Assembly (NCBI RefSeq): GCF_029525575.1 | Contig: NZ_JAPDIA010000007.1 | Location: forward strand, 124,001 to 188,000 | Direction: 5' to 3' | DNA from: Cohnella rhizosphaerae | Lineage (GTDB): Bacteria > Bacillota > Bacilli > Paenibacillales > Paenibacillaceae | DNA length: 64,000 nt | Shown here: piece after piece, positions 9,912 through 20,814 of the stretch | Numbering within the stretch: the first letter of the stretch is position 1 | Layout: each line of letters opens with the position of its first letter | Made by a program: the position numbers and the translations under genes | The notes under the pieces: generated by a model | What the model saw: the letters and a program-made list of their open reading frames with translations, nothing else | Databases searched by the model: none | Told to the model about the DNA's origin: nothing

Positions 9912-10226
9912 AATGCGGGAACGGCTGCGAAGTGAAGAAGGTTATGAGTTGTCCGTCCGTCGCATAATTGAGCCGAAAAGCGTATTTGCTCAAGCAAAAA
10001 ACAACCGTGGATTCCGGCGCTTTCTGCTTCGAGGCTTGGACAAGGTGAGCTTTGAGGTCGGATGGCTTTGCCTTGCGCATCATCTGCTCAAAAAGTAACG
10101 ATAGACCAAAAACGCAAACGGGACGAAGCAGGAAATTTTGGAAATTTCTCCGCTTCGTCCCGTTTGACGATTTCGGCTTCGTTTCAGCTTTGTGCTTCAA
10201 CTTGAGAAGGCTTTGGGACAACCTCA
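9912..10226 (+). mobile_element. 3' remnant of a second IS1182-family element
   Basis: A fragment with the last 61 codons of an IS1182 transposase (MRERLRSEEGYELSVRRIIE ... VGWLCLAHHLLKK, stop at 10096) plus the right end of the element, with the degraded terminal repeat CTTTGGGACAACCTC near 10211-10225. It differs from the complete copy at 6.0-7.8 kb at many positions, so it comes from an older, related insertion. Its intact C-terminal frame confirms the frameshift in the complete copy. Confidence 0.85.
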
Positions 10227-10231
10227 CAAAA

Positions 10232-10988
10232 CTATAGTCTAATCAGTTTTACTTGATGTTTACTTAATACTTCATGTAGTTTTGTTATAAAAACATCATC
10301 TGCTTCTAAAAAATGCTCTGCATTTAAAATGTTCAGGGTAAAGGGAGGCATTACACCAAAGCCACCGCAAAGACAATCTTCCAAGCTTAATAAATCAAAT
10401 CCAAAGTAGCCACCGGGACCATTAATCGCTTCTCCAAGTGCACAAAAGAATGAACTCGAATCTTTAATGAATGTCGCATCAAGAGTATAGATTCCATTTT
10501 GTTTATCCAGCTGATTATCAATTCTCTTGAAATATAATCTTACGACTTCTAGCCAACCCTTTCTTTGTTGGTTTGTGAAACTAGACCATGAATTAATAGA
10601 AGTAGGAGGCGATACTCGCCATTTACTCCAAATCTCTAAGGCTTCTTTTGACGCCTTGGTTAGCAGTGTTCCAGTTAGTTCAGTATGACTTTTTTATATT
10701 TTCAGACCCTTCTTTGTGCACGAAGATTGGAGTGTTTAACAAAAAGTAATAGGAGCCTATATCATTTCCGTGCACATCCATAATGCTCAGTCGAATATTT
10801 GCGACACTAGATTTTGTTTTCACACTATATTCTTTAAATGATTGCGTTATTTGAAATCCATCAAGGATGAGTTTGTGATAAAGCCCGTCTTCTTCAATTA
10901 GAGGATATTCTCCTGAAAGTCCTATGATGGTTTCACATAATCCTACAGTTAGGTTACTTTCATCATCTAATATTGAGTAATTCACCAT
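10232..10988 (-). CDS. Barstar-family protein, one frameshift
   Basis: The start ATG at 10986-10988 (MVNYSILDDESNLTVG) follows GGGAGGTGCG. An N-terminal domain of about 95 residues continues to NTPIFVHKEGSENIK. Removing one T from the run 10690-10695 then continues into SHTELTGTLLTKASKEALEI and a barstar-like C-terminal domain with YTLDATFIKDSSSFFCALGE and GPGGYFGFDLLSLEDCLCGG. Barstar binds and blocks ribonuclease barnase, and larger two-domain relatives accompany polymorphic toxins. No cognate nuclease gene is seen here, so it may be an orphan immunity gene. Confidence 0.7.
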
Positions 10989-11032
10989 CGCACCTCCCAT
11001 CGATTCGCAAGGCGCTAACGAACGGATGACGT

Positions 11033-14016
11033 TTAAGGTATCACATTAAAAGCGTCGACCACCATGTACGTTCCCGATTTTTTTGACGAGCTTGATCGTA
11101 TGGGCGCCGCCGGATAGCCCGGTCTTGCTGTAGATCGTCTGTTGGACGAGCCGGCCGGGGGCATTGCAGTTCACGGTCGTCTGAAAGACGCCGTCGATAT
11201 AGACGTCCACGTTGCCCTGGTCGCTGTTCTTCTCCGCGATGTAGCTGATGCCCGTGCCGTTGAACGCGTATTGAACGAAATCGTTGTCCACGGTCGTATA
11301 GTGGAGATCGTCGTAATAATCGCCGAAGCCCCTCGCGCTCGATACGGCCCACGTGCCGGTGTAGGAGATGCCGCTCGCGTTGTCGTTAACCGTCGCCGGA
11401 GTCGAGGCGGTCGTTACGTAGAAAGCATCGAGCAGCATATACGTGCCGGAGGTTTTCACGAGCTTGATCGTATGCGGGCCGTTGGACAAGCCCGTTTTCG
11501 TGTAGACGTTTTGCTGAACCTGTCTATACGGCGAGCTCAAGTTCAACGTCGTTTGGAACACGCCGTCGATGTAGACGTCCACGTTGCCTTCATCGGCGTT
11601 TTTCTCGGTGACGTAGCTGATTCCGGTACCGTTGAACGCGTACTGCACGAAGTCGTTGTTGGCGCTCGCGTAATGGACGTCGTTCATATGATCGCCGAAT
11701 ATCCGGTTGGCCGCGTATCCCCATGCGCCGCCGTAGACGATCCCGCTGTCGTCGTCGTTGACGACAGTGTTGCCGCCGGCCGCGGAGCTGATCGCGACGT
11801 TGTCCACGTTAAACGAGGTGAGCTGCTGATCGTACACCAGCCAGGTGCTCTCCGTGTCCATCCGAACGCTGGCGATATTCGGAACTTCGTTTTTGAACGC
11901 GATTCCGCTCAAGGTCGGCGTGCCCGGCACGACGCCTTTGCCCGTTCCGATGTACAAGTCGTACTTCCGCTGCCCGACGTTCAAGACCCATTTGAGGTGA
12001 TACCACGTGTTCGCGCTGTACGTCGTGATATCGATGCCCGGATCGAAGTTGGAGCCCTTCGTGCCGAAATAGCGGATTTTTCCGTTGTTGTAGAAGCGAA
12101 CGCCGGCGACGATGGCGCCTACCCGGTCGTTGATGTACAGGTTGGAAATTTTATTCGCAGCCGTAGGCTTTACATCCATTTCGACGGTGACGACTTTGTC
12201 CTGACCTTGCGGGGTGAAGCGTTTGATCATGCCGGCGACGCCGCTCCATTCCGTATCGTTCAGACTGACGCTCTTGTCGGGGCCGCTCTCGTTGGCGTTG
12301 GCGACGGCGACCGTGCCGAAGTGCGAGCCGGACAGGTTCCACCAGTTCATCAGCGTGCCGTCGTTGAAGTTGTCGGAGATCGGCAGGCTGTACACCGGAA
12401 TCGTCGGAGGCGCCGGGATCGGCGCCGGCTTGCGTGAACGTCGGGTAGCTGCCGGTGTTCCAATGGACGTTGTTGGCATCCGTAATCGTGAACCCGCCCT
12501 GCGCGGCGGAGTTGATCGCAGTGCCGTTCATTTTCAGATTGTTGATGTACAGGTCCGTGATCTTGTTCGACGGATTGCCGGCGATCTGCCCGCCCGTATC
12601 CTTGAAGGCCATGTTATTCAGAATGACCGTGCCGCTCAAGTTCACGAAGTGGTCGAACGCCGTATGGGTCATCGTCGACGAACCGGTGAATTGGACGTTG
12701 TCGAACAGGAAATTCCCGTACTTCCCGTTCACGGGGCTGTTGAACGCGTCGAGCGTCTGTCCGAATTGGGGAATGGACAGGTTCCGGTACGTAATCCCCC
12801 AGACATCACCGCCTTCGTAGTTCGCCTCGTTGCAGCCGTAAGCGATGCCCCCGTGGTTGCCGTCGCCTTTGGAGATGTAAGTGCTGTTCGAAAAGGTGAC
12901 ATTGTAGGTACTCGTGAAGCCGCCCCATGCCCCCGTATGCGCCGACCAGGAATCGTCCGATGCCAGACCGATGCTCTCGTCGAAGGTTATGTTGCTGCCG
13001 CCGTAGACGACGATATTGTCGTTCATGATGCCGCCGTAGTTGATGTACTTCGTGTTGTAAAAAGTCGCGTTATTGCCGCCCTCCGTGCGCATGGGAGAAT
13101 TCGGCGTATCCAGGAACCAGATGCCGTCGACGGTCAAGCCGTTCGATATTCTGCCCGAGAGATGGGTCATATTGATGCCGTCCCACCAGCCGATGCCCGA
13201 CGCGCCTCTGCCGCCATGGACCCGGAACGTGCCGTCGAGTATGCCTCTTCCGTAGAACTTGACGTTGTTGCTGCCGCTCACCCGGAAGATGTTGGAGCCC
13301 CAGCTGTTCTCGTCCCACACGATTCTCGCGCCGGCGCTGAAGTAAAAGGAGACGTTGTCGACGAGATTCAACTCGACGGAGTGGGTGCGGTAGATGCCGT
13401 CGGGAAAATAGAGGATCGACTTGCCCGGCGTTTCGAGCAAATAATTGATCGCCTTGTCGATGCCGGCATATACGTCCGTCGCGCCCGTATTATCGGAGAC
13501 GAAGTTCGCGATGTTGACGACATTGGCATCGCTTGGACCGGGCGCGTTCGTCTCCACGGGCTCCACGACAAAAGTGAGCCAGCTATCCGCGTTCGAGCCC
13601 CAGGAGATCGCGAATTTCTGAAGCGGACTCGCGGTGAACGTCAACGTATTGGCGCTCACGGCCGGGGTGATGCTATAGCGCTTCGGCTCGAACGAATACG
13701 TCCCGATATTGCCCGCCAGACGCGTGATCTGAACGTCGATCGGGCCGTCGGCCGTCACCCTCGCCATGTGGTTTGCATAGCTGCCCGTAAAGGAGAACGC
13801 TTTGACCGTCGTCCATGCGCCAGTTCCCGCCGGCCTGACTTGGACCGCGAATTCCGAGCTGATGCCGAGCCCCGGCATATCCGGCATGACGGTGACCGTC
13901 GTCGCGGCATACGCGACCTTGGCAGGAAGCAGCGCCCATCCGATCGCCAGCAGGATGCTTGCGCATAGCGCGAGCAGCGAGAAGCGCAATCGTGTACTCT
14001 TCTTTTCCATAAACAC
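11033..14016 (-). CDS. Secreted beta-helix glycoside hydrolase with LamG-like and tandem C-terminal domains, two frameshifts
   Basis: A signal peptide (FSLLALCASILLAIGWALL ... AYA) is followed by a beta-sandwich region and a right-handed beta-helix with pectin-lyase-like coils (IWFLDTPNSPMRTEGGNN, SNITFDESIGLASDDSWSAH). The Asp pair in GLASDDSW and the later KGDGNHGG resemble catalytic residues of GH49/GH87 endo-glucanases, but the family is not certain. A frameshift between about 12405 and 12440 leads into a ConA-like domain (ISDNFNDGTLMNWWNLSGSH) and two tandem repeats, DNDFVQYAFNGTGISY and NNDFVQYAFNGTGISY types, probably carbohydrate binding. An extra T in 11078-11084 hides the true end (VVDAFNVIP, stop at 11033). 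It is divergent from the sugar transporter, so its products are probably what the transporter imports. Confidence 0.75.
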
Positions 14017-14277
14017 ACCTCGATTTTATATAATGAAGTCTGAACCGTGATGTAAGCCCTTTCACAATCGTAAGGGCGGCTTTACTGCCGATCAATGCAA
14101 ATAATGAAAAAGCTCACATGGAAATTGTAGAAATGTAGTGTCCCATGCAGCAGCAAGACGCATTTTTTTCATTTTTTCCATATCAACTGTTCCATTCTAT
14201 CTATTTATGTCTTGTCGCCGGACGCTTACACTAACCTTGCAACGATAACCGGATGCGAATAGGGAGGCAACACACAG
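14017..14277. promoter_or_regulatory. Divergent intergenic region between the glycoside hydrolase and the sugar ABC operon
   Basis: These 261 bp separate two divergent genes and must contain both promoters. The binding-protein gene has a clear ribosome binding site, AGGGAGGC, near 14262. I saw no unambiguous operator. Confidence 0.4.
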
Positions 14278-15660
14278 ATGACGAAGCCTTGGAACAAACG
14301 AATCGCGCTTATGCCGATGATGCTGCTCGCGATGATGATCGCGGCGGCCTGCGGTTCGAACACAACAGACGATTCGAACGCGAACGCAAGCGCGGGGGCG
14401 AGCCCGAGCGCTGCGACTGCCGGCGCGAAACCCGAAGAAGAAGGGAAGAAGGAAGCGGTCACCGTATCCTTGCTCACCTCGCAAGCCAAATACAAGGAAG
14501 CCTACCAGAAGATCGCGCAAAAGCTCAAGACCGATGAAAATATCACGCTGGACATTCAAGTCGTTCCGGACGACCAGTACTACAATCTGGTCAAGACCAA
14601 GATCGCCACGAAAGAAGTGCCGGACATACTCATGAACAACGCGCCGTCGGAATACATCACGATCGACGCTCCGAAGAACATGGTCGATCTGAGCAACGAG
14701 CCGTGGATCGCACGCCTGGCCAATCCGAACCTGCTGAAGGGGACCGACGGTAAAGTATACGCCATGCCCGTGGAATCCTCGAGCTTCTACGCCGCGGCAT
14801 ACTATAACAAGGCGGTATTCAAGGATCTGGGCTTGTCCGAGCCGAAGACCTATGCCGATTTCTTGAACGTGCTGGAGACGATCAAAACGAAGGGGAACGG
14901 CATCACGCCGATTTTCATGTCCAATAAAGACTCCTGGACGACGCAAATCTTCATGACGATCGGCCTGCCGGTGTTGTTGGGCGACAAAGCCCAGGCGACG
15001 TGGGATCAACTGCTGACGAACAAGATCAAATGGGCGGATATCCCCGAGTTCAAGACGGTTCTGGAAGATTACGCGGACCTGTACAAGCGCGGTTACGTGA
15101 ACAAGGATCACATGACCGCGACGTTCGACAACGCCAAGGAAGCGCTCGCGACCGGCAAAGCCGCCATGCTCTACAACGGGGAGTGGACGGTCGGCGACTT
15201 GCTGACGAAAAACCACATGAATCCGGACCAAATCGGCGCGTTCGTGCTGCCGTTCGGCGACAAACAGATCATGGGGACGGGCGCCTTCGTGCAAGGCTTC
15301 TTCATTCCGAAAAACGCCAAAAACGTGGACGCGGCGAAGCGGGTGCTGAACCTGATCTCGCAGCCGTCGTATATGAACCTGTATTTCGCCGAAAATCCGG
15401 GCTCGCCGGGCTTCAAGGACGTCGATGGCGGCTCCGTCCATCCGGCAGTCAAAGCGCTCGTCGATCATTACATCTCCACGAATCAATACATCGCGCAGTT
15501 GAACGATCCGATGGCGTTCGCGAGCCCGATTTTCCCGGATCTGTGGCAGCTGTACGTGGATATGACGGTCGACGGGACCAAAACGCCGGACCAGGTGATC
15601 AGCGCCTGGGACAAGAAGTACGCGGATTACATGAAGCAGAAGGAACAGCCCGGCTTCTAA
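14278..15660 (+). CDS. ABC transporter extracellular sugar-binding protein
   Basis: The 460-residue protein is intact. A lipoprotein-like signal sequence (MPMMLLAMMIAAACGSNTT) places the lipidated Cys near residue 24, followed by an Asp/Asn/Ala-rich linker. The mature part has the family-1 solute-binding pattern: VTVSLLTSQAKYKEAYQKIA, VPDILMNNAPSEY, GKVYAMPVESSSFYAAAYYN. It should capture an oligosaccharide outside the membrane for the two permeases encoded downstream. No ATPase gene is present; in this class a shared MsmX-type ATPase usually serves. A hairpin after the stop codon separates it from the permease genes. Confidence 0.92.
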   Translation: MTKPWNKRIALMPMMLLAMMIAAACGSNTTDDSNANASAGASPSAATAGAKPEEEGKKEAVTVSLLTSQAKYKEAYQKIAQKLKTDENITLDIQVVPDDQYYNLVKTKIATKEVPDILMNNAPSEYITIDAPKNMVDLSNEPWIARLANPNLLKGTDGKVYAMPVESSSFYAAAYYNKAVFKDLGLSEPKTYADFLNVLETIKTKGNGITPIFMSNKDSWTTQIFMTIGLPVLLGDKAQATWDQLLTNKIKWADIPEFKTVLEDYADLYKRGYVNKDHMTATFDNAKEALATGKAAMLYNGEWTVGDLLTKNHMNPDQIGAFVLPFGDKQIMGTGAFVQGFFIPKNAKNVDAAKRVLNLISQPSYMNLYFAENPGSPGFKDVDGGSVHPAVKALVDHYISTNQYIAQLNDPMAFASPIFPDLWQLYVDMTVDGTKTPDQVISAWDKKYADYMKQKEQPGF

Positions 15661-15674
15661 TCTCATCGATCTCC

Positions 15675-15706
15675 GGAAAGGTCTTGCGCAAGCGGCAAGA
15701 CCTTTC
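15675..15706 (+). promoter_or_regulatory. Intercistronic hairpin between the binding-protein and permease genes
   Basis: Perfect 13-bp arms GGAAAGGTCTTGC and GCAAGACCTTTCC flank a 6-base loop, without a following U run. Such hairpins commonly stabilise the upstream binding-protein message and lower permease expression; here that is inference from structure and position. Confidence 0.7.
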
Positions 15707-15732
15707 CTACACCTCACGCTAGGAGTGGACTT

Positions 15733-16608
15733 ATGGGCTTGAAACGGTATTACCCCTACTCGTTTACCTACTTCACGGTGCTGTTCTACGGGTTGTTCTT
15801 CATCGTCCCTAGCGTCGTCGGTCTCAGCTTCGCATTCACCAACTGGGGATCCGAAAACTTGACCGACTGGGCGGCGGTCAAGTTCGTCGGTCTGGATCAC
15901 TTCCGGTATTTGTTCAGTGATTCCGACTTCAACCAGGCGCTCACGAACACGTTCGCATTCGCGGCCGTCACGACGTTCTTGAAGGTGTTCTTGGGACTGC
16001 TGCTCGCGCTCGGCTTGAATCGGAAGCTGATCACGCGTCAGTTTCTGAGAGCCGTCTATTATATACCGGCCGTCCTCAGCGTGACGGTCGTCGGATTGCT
16101 GTTCTCGGCCATCTTCAGCATGGACGGCATCTTCAACCGACTGCTTCAAGATTTAGGAATGGGACGCTACGCTCTGAACTGGCTCGGGGACAATCGGACG
16201 GCGATGTCGATCGTGATGAGCCTGGAGGTGTGGAAGTGGAGCGGGTTCTGCATGATGATCTTCCTCGCGGGGCTGCAGACGATTTCCAGAGACTACTACG
16301 AGGCTTCCAGTATCGATGGAGCGTCGCGCCTCCAGCAGTTCAGGCGGATCACGTTCCCGCTCTTGATGCCTGCGATCACGATTAACATGACGCTGAACCT
16401 GATCGGCGGATTTAAAGTATTCGATCAAGTCTACGTGCTGACGAACGGAAGATCGGGCACTGAAGTACTGAACACGCAAGTGTACCGCGCGTTCTCCAAC
16501 GGGCTGTACGGCCGGTCGAGCGCCATGGGGTTGATCTTGTTCGGCATAATCGCCATCGTCACGTTGGTCGTGACGTCTTATCTTAAACGCAAAGAGGTCG
16601 ATTACTGA
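15733..16608 (+). CDS. Sugar ABC transporter permease, MalF/LplB type
   Basis: The 291-residue, six-helix membrane protein is intact. The binding-protein-dependent permease loop is DYYEASSIDGASRLQQFRRI followed by TFPLLMPAI, matching the EAA motif that contacts the ATPase. The ribosome binding site AGGAG precedes the ATG. The stop codon overlaps the next permease start (TGATG), so the two are translated together. Together with the second permease it forms the channel of the sugar importer. Confidence 0.93.
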   Translation: MGLKRYYPYSFTYFTVLFYGLFFIVPSVVGLSFAFTNWGSENLTDWAAVKFVGLDHFRYLFSDSDFNQALTNTFAFAAVTTFLKVFLGLLLALGLNRKLITRQFLRAVYYIPAVLSVTVVGLLFSAIFSMDGIFNRLLQDLGMGRYALNWLGDNRTAMSIVMSLEVWKWSGFCMMIFLAGLQTISRDYYEASSIDGASRLQQFRRITFPLLMPAITINMTLNLIGGFKVFDQVYVLTNGRSGTEVLNTQVYRAFSNGLYGRSSAMGLILFGIIAIVTLVVTSYLKRKEVDY

Positions 16609-17430
16609 TGGCAACGGGACGTCTGACACGCTATGCGTTGGAATTGGCGCTGCTCGTCGCGAGCCTGGCGATTCTCGTTCCGATCGCCCTGATGGTCCTG
16701 GGGTCGTTGAAAAGCCCGCTGGAAGCGCAAGCGTACACCTTGAGGCTGCCAAGCGAATGGCATTGGGACAACTATGCCACCGTATTCCAAAGCGGCGGCA
16801 TGGGCCGGGCGTTCAAGAATAGCGTCATTATCGCATTCTTCGGCGTCTGTCTGACGGTATTGTTCTCCGCGATGTGCTCGTTTACGATTGCCAGGAGGAG
16901 CAGTCGATACACAAGCATCCTGTTCGTCTGGATATTGCTCGGCATGATCGCACCGTTCTCGGTCGTTCCTACGATCAGCTTGATGCAAATCTTGCAATTG
17001 TCGGGAACTTACGCAAGTGTTATTTTTATCTATATCGGCATTAACGTGTCCTACAGTGTATTCATTTTCACCGGATTCATCCGGTCGGTGCCGCGGGAGC
17101 TCGACGAGGCGGCCATCGTGGACGGGTGCGGGCCATACCGCATGTTCTTCTCGATCGTCCTGCCGCTTCTCAAGCCGGTGGTCGCGACGAACGTCATCAT
17201 TCTGACGATGTCGATCTGGAACGAGTTCATGATTCCGTTGTATTTCTTCAATACGTCGGAAAAATGGACGCTGCCGCTGACAGTCTACAACTTCTTCGGT
17301 CAGTACGCAGGCAAGTGGAACCTCGTATTCGCAGACTTGGTCATTACGGCAACGCCGATCGTGATCGTTTTTTTTGATCGGGCAGAAGTATATCGTCGCC
17401 GGTATGACGTCGGGAGCCGTAAAAGGCTGA
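16608..17430 (+). CDS. Sugar ABC transporter permease, MalG type, frameshift at the C-terminus
   Basis: The second permease starts inside the stop of the first. It has the EAA loop SVPRELDEAAIVDGCGPYRM followed by FFSIVLPLLKP and the usual membrane helices. The run of eight T at 17368-17375 has one base too many: removing it gives the family C-terminus VIVFLIGQKYIVAGMTSGAV ending in KG with a stop at 17428-17430. As read, the frame instead continues to 17477 with an unrelated basic tail. Confidence 0.9.
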
Positions 17431-17473
17431 TCGGCCGAACACGCAGCAGACGAAGCGAAGGGGAGCGCCGCGA

Positions 17474-19265
17474 TTGAGCTCTTTGCGCATGCAGACGAAG
17501 CTGTTTTTTAACTATTCGATCGTGGTGCTGGCGGTGATCGTCGCCGCCTTCGGCTTCTTTTATTCTTATATGGCGCGAAGCCTGGAGCAAAATGCGATAG
17601 ACAATCTCCAACAGATCGCGCTCAAGACGTCCGAGCAGCTGGACGGGTTCTTGAGCGAGCTCGATCACCTGGCATTGCAAACGGTTACAAACAAGGTCGT
17701 TCAGAACGCGTTCATCCATGCGGACCAGGCGGACGCTTCCGACTCGGGCAATTATTTCGATCGTCATCTCGAAGACCGCCACCAGGTCATGGACATGCTC
17801 GCCTCGATCAACGGACCGAACTTGACGGCGATGCGATTCAGTCTGTACAACGCGAAGGGCGATTATATCAATTACGGGACTTCGCCGGTCGACGAGTCCG
17901 TCGTCGCCGCGCGTATGGCTTCCCCTCAATTCGCCGAAGATTATGCGGCGCTTCTGCACTACGACGGCAACCGGATGATCGCGCCTCCGCACCCGGATTA
18001 TTGGTCGGACCAGGGCACGGAGATCGTCTCGATTTATCGCGAGATTCGGGACGTCTATGAATCGTACGGCATGCTCGAGATTCAACAGCCCTATGGGAAG
18101 CTCGAGCGTATCGTCCAGCTGTCGACGCTTCCCGAGGTCAGGGTGTTCGTCTACGACGACAAGCGCCATATCGTATACGGCAAGGGCGAACCGGAGCAGA
18201 TCGATTCCATGATCGACAGCATGGCTGTGGGGCATCGAAAGGTGAACGACGAGATCGCGGCGGCTGCCGAATCGGCCTATTCCGGCTGGACCGTCATGCT
18301 GCTCGACACGTCGGGCTCCTTGCTGCCGGGCATTCTGATTTTACGAAAAACGCTTGTCGTGATCGGCATCGGGTTGATGGCCATCACGCTGCTGATCATC
18401 TATTTAATCACCCGGCAGCTCACGAGACCGCTCAAGCAATTGACGTCATCGGTCAAGAAGGTGGGCTTGCATAACTTGTCGATCGACCTGGCCAATGATC
18501 GCAAGAGCAACGAGATCGTTCAGCTTAACCGGGCGTTCGACAAGATGTTCGACCGGTTGAAGCACTCGATGAACCAGGTCGTCGAATCCCGTTCGCAGGA
18601 GTTGAACGCGCAGTTCCGGGCGCTGCAGTCCCAGCTCAATCCCCATTTTCTCTATAACGTGCTGTCGGTGATCGGAGCAGCAGGGTTGGAAGCGGGGGGT
18701 GCCGAAGATCATGGACATCTGCTACAAGCTGTCCGCGATGCTGCGCTACATTACGACCTACCAGGAGCAAGGCGTCACGATCCAAGACGAGGTCGCGTGC
18801 GCGGAGCATTATTTGGAGCTTATGAAGGAACGGTATCCGGATCATCTGACGTACAGCTTGGATGTAAAGCCCGAGGCGCTGGCGATTCCGATACCCAAGC
18901 TGATGCTTCAGCCGCTCGTGGAAAATTGCTTTCAGCATGCGTTCGCGACGATCGCGCCGCCTTGGCGGATCGAGGTGAAAGCGTGGCTGGACGAGTCGCA
19001 TTGGCATATGCAGGTCAAGGACAACGGAAGCGGCTTCGACCGAGAGACGCTTGTCCACTTGCTGCGCAAAACCGAGCGGTTCTCTGGAGACGTCTCTGCC
19101 GGCTTGTCGGAGTCGAAGCCCGGAGGGCTCGGGCTGCATCACACGATCGTGCGGCTTAAGCTCTTGCACGGCGGCGCCATGCGCTTCACGGTCGCGTCCG
19201 GCGAACCGCGCGGTTCGATCATCACGATAGGAGGGCCAAGGCATGATCCGAGTGCTGGTGGTTGA
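17474..19265 (+). CDS. YesM-type sensor histidine kinase, one frameshift
   Basis: The TTG start follows GAAGGGGAG. The protein has a first membrane helix (LFFNYSIVVLAVIVAAFGFF), a large extracellular sensor domain, a second helix near residues 285-310 (LVVIGIGLMAITLLIIYLI), a HAMP linker, the His-kinase box LQSQLNPHFLYN near residue 389, and ATPase motifs LQPLVENCFQHAF, DNGSGF and PGGLGLHH. The join at 18694-18699 is a G run with one base too many; correcting it turns GAED into GVPKIMDICYKL and restores the kinase. The end overlaps the response regulator gene by 23 bp. The pair should sense carbohydrate or wall fragments and control the transporter genes just upstream. Confidence 0.9.
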
Positions 19266-20802
19266 AGACGAGAAGCCGATTCTGAACAGCATCAAGCTGG
19301 CGATCGAGATGACGGACCCGCGCTTCGTGGTCGTGGCGACGGCTTACAACGGGGAAGAGGCGTTGTCCGCGCTGCAGACCGTCGAGGTGGACGTCGTCTT
19401 CACGGACATTCGGATGCCCGTGCTGGACGGCATCGGCCTGATTACTCGCCTCAGAGAGACTTATTCGGCTTCGGCTATCGTCCCCGTTATTATTAGCGGT
19501 TATCAGGAATTCGAATACGCGAAGCAGGCGCTGAGCATGAACGTCTTCGATTATTTGTTGAAGCCGCTCTCCTTGGCGGAGCTGAGGAGCTTGCTGCTTC
19601 GAATCGCCGCGCAAGTGGAAGGGCAGCGGCAAGCGTCCGTCGACAAGTATATGGAGGAGCTTCTGGGCAGCGACGGGCATCCGAAGGGCGCGCGTCCGGC
19701 CGCGCTCCCCGAACGCGGCGTATACGGCCTCCTGCACCTCTGCGCCTGTGCCTTCCCGAGCTTCGCGATGGAGGACAGCAGTCCCGCCGCGGAGAGCTGG
19801 GCGCGGTTCGACTTGACTGAGACATGCAGAGTAATCGCCGGAGAAGGGCCATTCTGGGTGCTGGACGGCAAGACCGATTCCGAAAAGCTCATCGTCTCTC
19901 TCGGCACGGAAGCCCGATACGACGAGACGACGCGCGCATTCGCCGAAGCGCTGCTCGACCGGTGGCGGCAGGTCATCGGCACGCCGATCACCATCGGGAT
20001 GTCCGGGCCGCTGGCGCTGGACGATATCCGCACCACTGCGCAGATGATGCGAGCAAGGCTTAACCGGACGGTCTCGATCGGGGAATCGCGGATCTTTTCG
20101 CTGTCCCAATCGACCGACCTGGTCTTCGAAGTCCCGAAGTTAAATTCATTCGTGGAGAAGAAGCTGCTGTTTGCCCTTAATCAACGATCTTACGAGCAGT
20201 TCCTCGACATATTGCGCGAACTCGTCGACGAGTGGAGGCGCCTCAAGCCGCGCCAATACGAAGTGGAGAAGCTCGTCCATCGGATCGCCGCCTTGTGCCT
20301 CGGGGTACTGGATGCGCGTTCCCGCTACTACACCGCTTATTTTGAAGCCGATCTGAATCAAGCGGTGCTGCAGGCAAAAAATTATGACGAGCTGCTGGTC
20401 AATCTAAGCCTCGTCTATAAAATGGCCTTCGCGATGAAAGGGCCGCAAGACGACGACAACGATCGATCCAAGCAATTGATGGAGCGGTTGGACGAATACC
20501 TGCGCGCGAATTTGACGGAACCGATCAATCATCAGACGCTCTCCGAGAAATTCGGGCTCGTTCCCTCGTATCTTAGCAAGCTGTTCACGAGTTACAAAGG
20601 AATGTCGCCCGCCAAGTATTTGCTGTCGCTGCGCATGAAGCGCGCGAAGGAGCTGCTGGAAGCCCGGCCGCGGCTGCTAATGAAGGATATCGCCGCCTTG
20701 ATAGGCTATCAGGACCCGCTTTACTTCAGCAAGCTGTTCAAGAAGGAGACCGGCATCTGGCCTTCGGAGTATGAGGCTGGGCAGAATAGAACCTCCGTTT
20801 AA
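19243..20802 (+). CDS. YesN-type response regulator with AraC DNA-binding domain
   Basis: The 519-residue protein is intact. The receiver domain has the acidic pair VVEDE, the phosphorylation site VVFTDIRMP near Asp 51 and the Lys in DYLLKPL. A middle region of about 270 residues is followed by a C-terminal AraC-type double helix-turn-helix (LSEKFGLVPSYLSKLFTSYK and IAALIGYQDPLYFSKLFKKE). It forms a two-component system with the kinase whose gene overlaps it, and is the likely activator of the solute-binding-protein operon and perhaps of the divergent hydrolase. Confidence 0.95.
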   Translation: MIRVLVVEDEKPILNSIKLAIEMTDPRFVVVATAYNGEEALSALQTVEVDVVFTDIRMPVLDGIGLITRLRETYSASAIVPVIISGYQEFEYAKQALSMNVFDYLLKPLSLAELRSLLLRIAAQVEGQRQASVDKYMEELLGSDGHPKGARPAALPERGVYGLLHLCACAFPSFAMEDSSPAAESWARFDLTETCRVIAGEGPFWVLDGKTDSEKLIVSLGTEARYDETTRAFAEALLDRWRQVIGTPITIGMSGPLALDDIRTTAQMMRARLNRTVSIGESRIFSLSQSTDLVFEVPKLNSFVEKKLLFALNQRSYEQFLDILRELVDEWRRLKPRQYEVEKLVHRIAALCLGVLDARSRYYTAYFEADLNQAVLQAKNYDELLVNLSLVYKMAFAMKGPQDDDNDRSKQLMERLDEYLRANLTEPINHQTLSEKFGLVPSYLSKLFTSYKGMSPAKYLLSLRMKRAKELLEARPRLLMKDIAALIGYQDPLYFSKLFKKETGIWPSEYEAGQNRTSV

Positions 20803-20814
20803 GAAGCAACGGAC

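Noticed and set aside
11142..13968. Long plus-strand open frames opposite the glycoside hydrolase
   Set aside because: They are antisense shadows of a GC-rich gene; their products are low-complexity Arg/Val/Asp-rich and have no start signals or domains.
14197..16149. A 650-codon minus-strand frame opposite the sugar-binding protein and permease
   Set aside because: The plus-strand genes are unmistakable and the antisense product has no recognisable motif.
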